DNA of 51,812 nucleotides from Fibrobacteria bacterium AD312. GTDB lineage: Bacteria; Fibrobacterota; Fibrobacteria; Fibrobacterales; Fibrobacteraceae. The stretch's first letter is position 1, and the number at the start of each line of letters is the position of its first letter. The position numbers and the translations under genes were made by a program. This document shows positions 1 to 6,545 of the stretch, piece by piece. The DNA is taken from NCBI GenBank assembly GCA_001462345.1, contig LIUM01000014.1, positions 1-51,812 of the forward strand, in the 5' to 3' direction. The notes under the pieces were generated by a model. It did no database searches. It worked only from the letters and a program-made list of their open reading frames with translations, and was not told where the DNA came from.

Positions 1-718
1 AACAGCCATTCGAGCTAAGGCGAATGATTGTTTTGATGGTTTTTGGAAAATCTTTCATCGTTTAAGAAATGACGGCCATGTATGGAATCATAAAAGAGTC
101 TATCGAGTGTATAAGGAGTTAAAGTTAAACAAGCGGGTTCCACTTCGCAAGCGCCTACCAGCTCGCGTAAAGAATCCGCTGATCACTCCAAGTCATGAGA
201 ATATAACATGGTCGATGGACTTCGTTACAGATGTGCTACAATGCAATCGGAAATTTCGTGTGCTTAATATTATTGACGATTTTGATCGTGTTATCGTTGG
301 TCAAAAAGTGGCTCCATCAATGCCAGCGGAACGAGTAATACGATTTTTGGAGGAAATTATCTGGGAAAAGGGTAAACCCAATAATATTAGATGCGACAAT
401 GGGCCTGAATTCATTTCACATAAATTTCAAGATTGGTGTAAAGGCAATGATATCAAAATAATGTACACGCAACCAGGTTGCCCAACACAGAATAGTTATA
501 TAGAACGATTTAATGGATCTTATCGAAGAGCCGTTTTAGATGCATATATTTTTAGAACTTTAGATGAGGTAAGGGAAATAACAGAAAAATGGATTGAGTA
601 TTATAATAATGAACGCCCACATGATGCGCTAAATAATAAAGCTCCCATGCAATATCGTTTGGCAAAAACAGGATAATTTTGTAAACTTCAGATCAGTCCT
701 AAGAATGGGTAGCTGACA
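1..718 (+). mobile_element. IS3-family insertion sequence, 3' part only
   Basis: The window opens inside an IS3-family element. The transposase reading frame is open from base 2 and stops at 676. About 40 bases later the sequence GGGTAGCTGACA (707-718) looks like the end of a terminal inverted repeat, because its complement TGTCAGCTACCC has the TGT...ACCC start common in this family. The left end and any orfA lie outside the window, so the inverted repeat and target duplication cannot be confirmed. It lies 55 bases from the distal end of the attC array. Confidence 0.75.
2..676 (+). CDS. IS3-family transposase OrfB (5' truncated by window edge)
   Basis: This is the catalytic DDE integrase-fold subunit of an IS3-family transposase, probably made as an OrfAB frameshift fusion. 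The frame is open back to base 2; upstream of the first ATG (107) it still reads WNHKRVYRVYKELKLNKR, the usual HTH_21 region, so the real start is outside the window. The catalytic triad is visible as WSMDF (first Asp), RCDNGPEF (second Asp) and SYIERFNG (Glu). The C-terminal end WIEYYNNERPH is typical of the rve_3 region. The pattern is closest to the IS407/IS2-like subgroups. The catalytic part looks intact, so the copy may be active if the missing left part is present. Confidence 0.9.
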   Translation, partial: TAIRAKANDCFDGFWKIFHRLRNDGHVWNHKRVYRVYKELKLNKRVPLRKRLPARVKNPLITPSHENITWSMDFVTDVLQCNRKFRVLNIIDDFDRVIVGQKVAPSMPAERVIRFLEEIIWEKGKPNNIRCDNGPEFISHKFQDWCKGNDIKIMYTQPGCPTQNSYIERFNGSYRRAVLDAYIFRTLDEVREITEKWIEYYNNERPHDALNNKAPMQYRLAKTG

Positions 719-772
719 ATCTCCTGTTATCTGTTATTAACGGTATCAATCTAGATAATAATTTGATTATGC

Positions 773-853
773 ACCTAACACTTGCTTAACCTGCGGCGCA
801 GATTCCCGAGTTACCCTCCCGAACGCGCCGTCAGGTTCAAGCCGTTGTTAGGT
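773..853 (-). other. attC site 1 (81 bp)
   Basis: The outer cores are ACCTAAC (773-779) and GTTAGGT (847-853), which match the RYYYAAC/GTTRRRY consensus on both sides. The inner boxes pair as TTAACCTG-CGGCGC with GCGCCGTCAGGTTCAAGC; the right-hand arm carries the extra bases, which makes it the L'' side of a minus-strand site. The TAA stop of the upstream HEPN-like gene is inside the core. Confidence 0.9.
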
Positions 854-1552
854 TAATTCTTTTACCTTTTTTTGAAATACTATAGATAACGACTCAAGTA
901 TCTCATTTATAAAATTTTTAGTATTCTTCCAATGTAAAGTCAAATCATCAAAAACAGACCTATAATATTTTTTCCCAATTTCTGCCATTTGCACAGCAAG
1001 TTGATCAAGGTTATCTCTGCGCATAGCTTCCTCAGCAAAAGTAGCTACATGTGTTGATATCGCTTTTTCAAAATCATTCGTTAAATCAATTATTGAACGA
1101 GACTTTAATTGATTTTCATGTACAACTAAATTACGGTCCTCAGAATAATCGTTTATGTACAAAATCTTTCTGTATTTTTTAAATATCGCATTTAATTCAT
1201 CTGTATCAATGTTTTCATTTTGCATGACTGTTTCCATATTACAACTTTTTGTTGGTAACCCAAGCCTATAAACAACATTGATAAAATCAAGAACAATTTC
1301 GTTTAATGTAATAAATGTTATGTTATAATTTTTAATTACTATTCTTAAAAATTCTATAGACAAATTTGTTTTTATTGGTCCGTCCAATGAAATAGTTTTT
1401 AAAAGATAGTCAATCTCATTGAAAGTAATATCAAGTTTATTATTGACTGTCAAAACATTATTAATATATTTAGTTTCCCAAAAAAATTGTATTTTATCAT
1501 CCGGTATCGTACTTATTGTTTCAAGCATTTTACTATAAAAATAGTTCTTCAT
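848..1552 (-). CDS. Putative HEPN-domain protein (cassette gene)
   Basis: This 234-residue, helix-rich protein has no signal peptide or membrane segment. Residues 140-145 read RNLVVH, which fits the Rx4H motif (with Asn after Arg) that marks the active site of HEPN ribonucleases; helices lie on both sides. HEPN proteins are commonly toxins or defence effectors, but the assignment here rests on one motif. The ATG at 1552 is chosen because AGAGG lies 5 bases upstream; an upstream in-frame ATG at 1603 would read through the half attC site. The gene forms the last visible cassette: a half attC site precedes it and attC site 1 overlaps its stop. No second gene that could be an antidote is seen in the cassette. 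Confidence 0.6.
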   Translation of the reverse strand: MKNYFYSKMLETISTIPDDKIQFFWETKYINNVLTVNNKLDITFNEIDYLLKTISLDGPIKTNLSIEFLRIVIKNYNITFITLNEIVLDFINVVYRLGLPTKSCNMETVMQNENIDTDELNAIFKKYRKILYINDYSEDRNLVVHENQLKSRSIIDLTNDFEKAISTHVATFAEEAMRRDNLDQLAVQMAEIGKKYYRSVFDDLTLHWKNTKNFINEILESLSIVFQKKVKELT

Positions 1553-1578
1553 TTTTCCTCTCTTCGCCCGAAGGGTCA

Positions 1579-1600
1579 ATCCAACGTGAAGGTTAGCTGC
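1579..1600 (-). other. Half attC site (L'/R' arm only)
   Basis: On the minus strand GCAGCTAACC is followed by GTTGGAT (1579-1585), matching the right arm of attC site 2 (GCAGCTAACC...GTTAGCT). No matching left arm exists between here and the stop codon at 1630, which is only 29 bases away. The site therefore seems to have lost its R''/L'' half, fusing two neighbouring cassettes. Confidence 0.7.
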
Positions 1601-1629
1601 CAATTATTCATATTCTATTCATATTTTGA

Positions 1630-2169
1630 TTATTTGCATCTTAAATTTTCTATAAGTATTTTCTTCTTCTTTTTTCGTTCATCTAAATACACGAAACATA
1701 CATTTGTTCCTTCAAGAAATTTTTGCAAGTCATTTTTACTGAGAGATTTCGCTAACTTTTTTCTTTGTATTTCTCCTGGAGCAATATTAATTATTTCTAA
1801 ATCATCTTCTATTTTTACACAGCTGCCGACTATGCGTGCAGAATCTTCATCTTTTATTGGTGTGGAAAACAAAAACTGATTGCCTTTAAATACTTCTATT
1901 TTTGTATCTCTAACCCCAATCAATCTAGATGATTTATTATGAAAATCAATGACAATTTTAATGCATACATATTCAGGATTTTCGATTTTTTCAACGATAC
2001 GATAAGAACCTCCAACATCATATTTACCATACTCAATCTTCGAATCAATTAAATAACATTTTATTTTCCCCATTTTCGGAATCATCAACGTCATTATAGA
2101 GCCAACAAAAGCACCAACGACTGTACTTAAAATATTTTGCAACCAGTTTCCGTCCAAAAGTGTATGCAT
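1630..2169 (-). CDS. TM-anchored protein of unknown function (cassette gene)
   Basis: The 179-residue product has one hydrophobic segment at about residues 11-30 (LQNILSTVVGAFVGSIMTLM) followed by a soluble, beta-rich domain of about 145 residues, so it is probably anchored in the inner membrane with its soluble part in the cytoplasm or periplasm. The C-terminus is strongly basic (DERKKKKKILIENLRCK). The start has GAGGAC upstream with good spacing. I do not recognise a family. It is an integron cassette gene: attC site 2 lies beyond its start, while its own attC has been reduced to a half site, so it would now move only together with the HEPN-like gene. Confidence 0.7.
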   Translation of the reverse strand: MHTLLDGNWLQNILSTVVGAFVGSIMTLMIPKMGKIKCYLIDSKIEYGKYDVGGSYRIVEKIENPEYVCIKIVIDFHNKSSRLIGVRDTKIEVFKGNQFLFSTPIKDEDSARIVGSCVKIEDDLEIINIAPGEIQRKKLAKSLSKNDLQKFLEGTNVCFVYLDERKKKKKILIENLRCK

Positions 2170-2308
2170 AATTGAATCAGTCCTCGTTTATAAATTGAAT
2201 AGCATATTCAAATAGGATATAAATTCTTTTTAAAAAGAAATCACGGAATCCTAAAATATAAACGTTTAGATATTTTTTATAGCCCATTTTTTTACTTCTA
2301 TTATGTGC

Positions 2309-2393
2309 AGCTAACGTAAAGGTTAGCTGCGCTCGCTTCTAGAACCAGTTGTGCCGAGTTTCATGCGAGTGCCAGCTACACCGTTTGTTAGCC
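2309..2393 (-). other. attC site 2 (85 bp)
   Basis: Outer cores AGCTAAC (2309-2315) and GTTAGCC (2387-2393) enclose L-type boxes GGTTAGCTGCGCTCGC and GCGAGTGCCAGCTACACC, which pair with small bulges. About 73 of 85 bases match attC site 3, so the two sites are recent relatives. It lies 3 bases beyond the stop of the 54-residue gene. Confidence 0.9.
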
Positions 2394-2396
2394 CGT

Positions 2397-2561
2397 TTAT
2401 TTTTGTGATAAACCCCAAATGAAATTTTGTGTTTCACTTTGTATCCCTGAAAAATCCATCGACGTACATTCACTAAGATATGGTATCTCACCCCGTCTAA
2501 TATAAGGCAATATTCCCAATAACATCTTAGATAAAGATAATTGAACTAAAAGGCTTCTCAT
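2397..2561 (-). CDS. Small protein (54 aa), translationally coupled to the lipoprotein
   Basis: An ATG at 2561 overlaps the TGA stop of the lipoprotein gene (ATGA), and the frame runs 54 codons to a TAA at 2397, ending 3 bases before attC site 2. The product begins MRSLLVQLSLSKMLLGILPY and ends NFIWGLSQK; the first 20 residues are hydrophobic/amphipathic, with no charged acid. The exact fit between the lipoprotein stop and the attC core, plus the coupling overlap, argue that it is a real gene. No family is recognised. It may be a partner of the lipoprotein. Confidence 0.55.
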   Translation of the reverse strand: MRSLLVQLSLSKMLLGILPYIRRGEIPYLSECTSMDFSGIQSETQNFIWGLSQK

Positions 2562-3301
2562 TTCATTTTAACTACTTTTGAATTTTTAATATAGAACCAT
2601 GTATTCTCGGTTGTCTTCGCACCAAAAGAATTATTTCCTTCATACTTACATCTCACTACCCAAAATTCATCTGAAGGAATAACTTTACTCCATTCAAGAT
2701 ATTTAATTGAATTTTTATCTTTAGCGTTAGACTTTATATATTCTTCAACAATTTTTACGCTTCCATCAAAATCACTTTGTTCTGGCTTGGGCCCCACAGC
2801 ATTATTCGTCATTTCACGATTATTAAAATCATATTTACCACCATATTCTTCTAGGCTATAGAAACTCTTTTCTTTCTTTTTGAAAAAAGCCTTTAAGGCT
2901 TGAACACTAATATTTTTGTATTCTTCTTTGACGTTATATTTTGTTGAAATATCTTGAAGCATTCTTCTTCTCTTAGAATAGACTATTTTCTTTCCAATAT
3001 TATCACCATAAGATCCTTTAAGCTCATAATGAATTTCAATGTTATCGCAAGTATCGCTAAAAATAAATTTCTTCAACTCAGTCATTTCCGTTCTTTTCCC
3101 TTGCGACTCACCATTTACATTCATCTTCAGAGTTCCGAGATCCGCCTTACAATTCGTTTCTGGTGGAAATTCGCTCTGAACTTCAACTTTTTGTTCTTGC
3201 TGAATACCTTCGTTACTTTTAGAAGTTTGTTTAGGGACTTCTTTATTGCCACCGCAACCAGCAAGAATAATTACAGTGAGAATTAATGCTACTTTTTTCA
3301 T
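2558..3301 (-). CDS. Lipoprotein of unknown function (cassette gene)
   Basis: A 247-residue secreted lipoprotein: MKKVALILTVIILAGC is a signal peptide with lipobox LAGC and lipidated Cys16. After a Q/E/K-rich linker (about residues 17-45) comes a soluble domain with further Cys residues (NCKADLG, SDTCDN, VVRCKYEG) that could form disulphides. The C-terminal part (about 205-247) has alternating beta strands ending NTWFYIKNSKVVKMK. No known family is evident. It shares the cassette between attC sites 3 and 2 with the overlapping 54-residue gene. Confidence 0.8.
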   Translation of the reverse strand: MKKVALILTVIILAGCGGNKEVPKQTSKSNEGIQQEQKVEVQSEFPPETNCKADLGTLKMNVNGESQGKRTEMTELKKFIFSDTCDNIEIHYELKGSYGDNIGKKIVYSKRRRMLQDISTKYNVKEEYKNISVQALKAFFKKKEKSFYSLEEYGGKYDFNNREMTNNAVGPKPEQSDFDGSVKIVEEYIKSNAKDKNSIKYLEWSKVIPSDEFWVVRCKYEGNNSFGAKTTENTWFYIKNSKVVKMK

Positions 3302-3333
3302 CTACTTTACCTCAATTGGTTTTATTTTTATCG

Positions 3334-3418
3334 GGCTAACGTTTAGATTAGCTGCGCTCGCTTCTAGAGCCAGTTGTGTTGAGTTTCATCCGAGCGTCAG
3401 CTACATCGATTGTTAGCC
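3334..3418 (-). other. attC site 3 (85 bp)
   Basis: Cores GGCTAAC (3334-3340) and GTTAGCC (3412-3418) are perfect complements; inner boxes GATTAGCTGCGCTCGC and GAGCGTCAGCTACATC pair with bulged bases on the right arm. The TAA stop of the kinase gene (3413-3415) is inside the core. It is a close relative of attC site 2. Confidence 0.9.
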
Positions 3419-4441
3419 AAAGGTTGTATTCATTACTATGTTATTCATACAGGCAACGGCTTCAAGCTCGCAAATATTCTTTTTACATTTATCAGACTGC
3501 ATTCTCCCATTTTTTGAGAATTCTACAGAAATTACGCCACGTGCTGATCGCGATTTTTCCATGGTGTATGAATTGTGATTGTCTGCACCACTCCATTCAT
3601 CAGGAGAATTCTTATTCCACACGATGTTGTAACGAAGCTTATCTAGTGCCTGTCGCATTTCTAAAGCAGAATGAAAACGTTTAGTCAAAATTGGCGTACA
3701 TGCTTTTGATAGAATTCTCTTGATTTGCTGGGGAATATATGGCTGAAATCCGATTTTATTTAATAACGTTCCATTTGTGATGAGTTTTTGAGGATCCTTT
3801 TGGGAAACTACAATGCTATGCCAATCGCTCACTTGATTTACTAACCTAAATAATGTAATTCCAGAGGCATAAATATCTGTTTGAATTGTTGTTACATTTT
3901 TTGTGAGAGTTTCCGGTGCAAGATGCGAAACGTACCCTTTACCACTACCAATTTTCCCAGTTGGCACTGTCGCTAAACCAAAATCAGATAGCTTTGTCAC
4001 ACCACCAGAAACTAGAATATTTGCTGGCTTGATATCTCTATGTAAAAAGCCCTGGTTATGTGCGTATTCAAGCCCAGAAAGCATCGAACTAATATGACAT
4101 ATTGATTCCTTTACTGATAGAAATCGTTTTTCCATTTCGCTGCTTAAAGAACCGCCGTCTGCATATTCAAGATCTAAAACAACAACTTGTTTCCCATTTA
4201 ATTCCATTACATTTGCTTCATTAATCTGAACAATATTTTTATGCCGACACTTATCAAGAATATTAGCTTCTAGCAATGTGCTAAGTAATTCATCCGGCTT
4301 TTCTAGTTCAATTATTTTAATTGCTTTTCGCGCAGCAAGAGCCATATCTAAAGCTTCATACACATACCCAAACTGCCCATTACCAAGTTTTCTTAAAACT
4401 TTATATTTTCCTAATTGAAATGTCGTTGTCGGCAAATTCAT
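3413..4441 (-). CDS. Serine/threonine protein kinase (Hanks type; cassette gene)
   Basis: A 342-residue soluble eukaryotic-like kinase with all key motifs: glycine loop GNGQFGYVY (20-28), catalytic lysine in AIK (Lys42), catalytic loop HRDIKPAN (134-141), DFG (153-155) and APE (175-177). The kinase domain ends near residue 270; the last 70 or so residues have no recognisable domain, no TM segment and no PASTA repeats, unlike housekeeping PknB-type kinases. Its ATG overlaps the stop of the upstream RNase H-like gene (4438-4441), so the two are co-translated and probably act together. Together they fill one cassette between attC sites 4 and 3. The substrate is unknown. Confidence 0.92.
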   Translation of the reverse strand: MNLPTTTFQLGKYKVLRKLGNGQFGYVYEALDMALAARKAIKIIELEKPDELLSTLLEANILDKCRHKNIVQINEANVMELNGKQVVVLDLEYADGGSLSSEMEKRFLSVKESICHISSMLSGLEYAHNQGFLHRDIKPANILVSGGVTKLSDFGLATVPTGKIGSGKGYVSHLAPETLTKNVTTIQTDIYASGITLFRLVNQVSDWHSIVVSQKDPQKLITNGTLLNKIGFQPYIPQQIKRILSKACTPILTKRFHSALEMRQALDKLRYNIVWNKNSPDEWSGADNHNSYTMEKSRSARGVISVEFSKNGRMQSDKCKKNICELEAVACMNNIVMNTTFG

Positions 4442-4887
4442 AATTCAAGCCAACCTACAATAATTGAGTCTTTTTGAGTGATATCCCAATAAGGAGGATT
4501 TGTACCAAATATTTCATCGCATTTTTTATATAAATCAACACTTTTGTCCAAACCTAATTTTTTTTGTGTGAACTGCAGCTTATTATAGTCAACAACAGTA
4601 ATTCGCTTTTTCTTACATATCAAATTCAAAACACCTAGAGGCATGATCAAGCTGAACAATTGTTCTTTCTTTGGCCCCAGCGTAATTTTATAACACACCT
4701 TGTCTGGTTTATGCTTTTCAATTATGTCTAAGAAATTGGTTTCAAACCAATCCATTAATTCAGGCACATTGTCCAATGCTATGGTATTCAGTTTTTCTTT
4801 TAAAATTAAATTTGGCTTTATTTTTGTACCATCTAAAAGTGAATATCTTAATTGCCCTTTTTGCAACGCAATTCCAAGTATCTTCAT
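4438..4887 (-). CDS. RNase H/RuvC-fold-like protein (DUF3010-like; cassette gene)
   Basis: A 149-residue soluble protein. The N-terminus MKILGIALQKGQLRYSLLDG has the beta-strand/turn/strand look of an RNase H-like (RuvC/DUF3010-type) fold, and residues about 60-100 (KPDKVCYKITLGPKKEQLFS then a hydrophobic helix) resemble the following strand and helix of that fold. The usual first Asp of a RuvC active site is not present (GIALQ), so catalysis is doubtful. It is translationally coupled to the kinase through an ATGA overlap and precedes it in the cassette, so a kinase-target or kinase-regulator role is plausible. The fold assignment is tentative. Confidence 0.5.
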   Translation of the reverse strand: MKILGIALQKGQLRYSLLDGTKIKPNLILKEKLNTIALDNVPELMDWFETNFLDIIEKHKPDKVCYKITLGPKKEQLFSLIMPLGVLNLICKKKRITVVDYNKLQFTQKKLGLDKSVDLYKKCDEIFGTNPPYWDITQKDSIIVGWLEL

Positions 4888-4926
4888 TACTTTTCCTTTA
4901 ATAAAGTTTGCATGTATTCCTTCCTT

Positions 4927-5157
4927 TTGGCTAACGACAAGCTAACCTGCCGCGCAGTCTCCCGAGTTTCCTTTCAAGCGCCCCCGGACGAAACGGCTCC
5001 CGCAGACTATCAATCTACATTGTTTGCGGGGGCCGTGCAATGAGCCTCCAAAAACACTAAGCTTCATTGCCTCATTTCCGCAGCGTTTTTGGCGAAGGCG
5101 AATTGCCGGACGGAGGACGTGCCAATGTCGCGCGGTCTGGTTGAGCGTATGTTAGCC
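4927..5157 (-). other. attC site 4, enlarged (231 bp)
   Basis: Cores GGCTAAC (4927-4933) and GTTAGCC (5151-5157) and inner boxes CTAACCTGCCGCGC and GCGCGGTCTGGTTGAGCG pair as in site 1. The apical part is about 150 bases longer than in site 1 and holds two extra hairpins: 4993-5036 (ACGGC-CCCGCA against TGCGGGGGCCGT) and 5048-5092 (CCAAAAAC against GTTTTTGG). No internal R cores are present, so this is one site, not two. Confidence 0.75.
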
Positions 5158-5162
5158 ATTAA

Positions 5163-6242
5163 TTATTTAAACATCTCATTGATAATTACGTTCTTCATTC
5201 TTTTTAGTGATGCGGCAAAATCCGTAGCATTTATAAGAGCAGGCATTTCATCTCTGCGAATTCGAAGAAAAAGATTCTCCTTTCTTTTATTTTCAAAGGT
5301 TATATGATTGCTAAGCACAAACGTTTCAATATCATTTTTGGATTTATATAGAAGATTTATGATTTTAAGGATATATTCAAAAACGCCATTCCGGTCAATA
5401 TCAATATCTGAAGCCTTTAATGTATGGTATATATTTATCCAAGCCTCAGCTTTATCTTGATCAGCCAAAACATCTAAATAGACCAATCCATATTTTGTCT
5501 GCTTTTCATTTATAATGCTTTGCTCTTTTATCCCTCTAGTAAAAAGATAATTCGCAAGCATTTTAAATTCTTCTTTGCGATTAATTTTTGATTCATTAAC
5601 CACATCTTTTGCAAATGAGTTCTTGACTTGTAGCTTTTGCATTTCTGTCGTGATAGGAATAAAAGTTATTATCTTCAATAACACATAAATTATAAGGAAC
5701 GAAAGCAAATAAACAATTGTGCTATTGACATCTAAAGATCCAAGCCCCTTCTTGAAACCAATAAATATTGGATACCCCAATATTATAAAGAAACCTATCA
5801 ATATTCTTGTTTGTGTAAATAGGCCCAAATTTTTAATATATCGAAAATATGCTCTAATTCTTCCATATTTTGCAGGAACCATCTTTGTAGAAAAAATTGT
5901 ATGAATCTCGCCACGACTCCGATAGTAATCCAGTCTCACTTTTAAAAATATCACACAGAATCCAAAAACAAGAACAGCATCAAGTCTATTAAAATAAGGC
6001 CGCTGACCTTCCGCATCAGGGCCATTCAAATACAACGCCTTCATCGCAATAACAAAACAAAATCCTAAAGGAACCAAAATCAACTTTGAATACTCAGTGT
6101 AAACATCAATGAAAAGGTCCTTTGCGTATTCATAAGTTGTCGTTACAGCTTGATGGGCATATGTTATAGTAGCAAACGTCAGGCCAAAAAGAACACCCGA
6201 TATCTCAAGTACCATTTTTAAAAATTCAGTAGTAGTATTCAT
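5163..6242 (-). CDS. Multi-pass membrane protein of unknown function (cassette gene)
   Basis: A 359-residue protein with about five hydrophobic segments in its first 200 residues (for example LEISGVLFGLTFATITYA, LILVPLGFCFVIAMKAL, VLVFGFCVIFLK, ILIGFFIILGYPIFIGF, YLLSFLIIYVLLKIITFIP), followed by a soluble, helical, charged domain of about 160 residues, probably cytoplasmic. It is the only gene in the cassette between attC sites 5 and 4. No family is recognised. A membrane module with a soluble sensor or effector tail is a common layout in anti-phage proteins, but no motif seen here supports that directly. Confidence 0.8.
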   Translation of the reverse strand: MNTTTEFLKMVLEISGVLFGLTFATITYAHQAVTTTYEYAKDLFIDVYTEYSKLILVPLGFCFVIAMKALYLNGPDAEGQRPYFNRLDAVLVFGFCVIFLKVRLDYYRSRGEIHTIFSTKMVPAKYGRIRAYFRYIKNLGLFTQTRILIGFFIILGYPIFIGFKKGLGSLDVNSTIVYLLSFLIIYVLLKIITFIPITTEMQKLQVKNSFAKDVVNESKINRKEEFKMLANYLFTRGIKEQSIINEKQTKYGLVYLDVLADQDKAEAWINIYHTLKASDIDIDRNGVFEYILKIINLLYKSKNDIETFVLSNHITFENKRKENLFLRIRRDEMPALINATDFAASLKRMKNVIINEMFK

Positions 6243-6254
6243 ATTCCTTTATAT

Positions 6255-6545
6255 GGCTAACGTCGAGGTTACCCGCCCCGCATCAGGGCAACAAGGAGGG
6301 AGCCCAGGCGATTTGGTTTTCAGTTCGTATGTATGAGAAGATAGTCTAAATCGAACTGGAAACCAAGCAATGAGGTTCGAGCGACTTAGGGAGCAGGAGC
6401 TTTCCAGGACGCCCGAAGGGTGGCATGGAAACCCCTGCGAACTTAGGAGCGGCTTTTGTGCGAAGCACAAAACCGAAACCGAATTGCCGCCTGGAGCGAA
6501 CGACCTACGAGATGACCGCGGGGTCGGGTACACCGTTTGTTAGAT
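6255..6545 (-). other. attC site 5, enlarged and branched (291 bp)
   Basis: Cores GGCTAAC (6255-6261) and GTTAGAT (6539-6545) with paired arms GGTTACCCGCCCCG and CGGGGTCGGGTACACC close the site. Inside, CCAGGCG (6304-6310) pairs with CGCCTGG (6488-6494), and three hairpins lie within that stem: 6313-6366, 6393-6438 and 6450-6475. The TGA stop of the HNH gene touches the core. It is far longer than typical attC sites. Confidence 0.75.

Noticed and set aside
4852-5307. Plus-strand open frames of 63 and 72 codons
   Set aside because: They run across attC site 4 and the end of the membrane protein gene and have no plausible start signals.
6249-6533. 94-codon open frame on the minus strand
   Set aside because: It is inside the large attC; the hairpin-rich sequence explains the open frame and there is no ribosome binding site.
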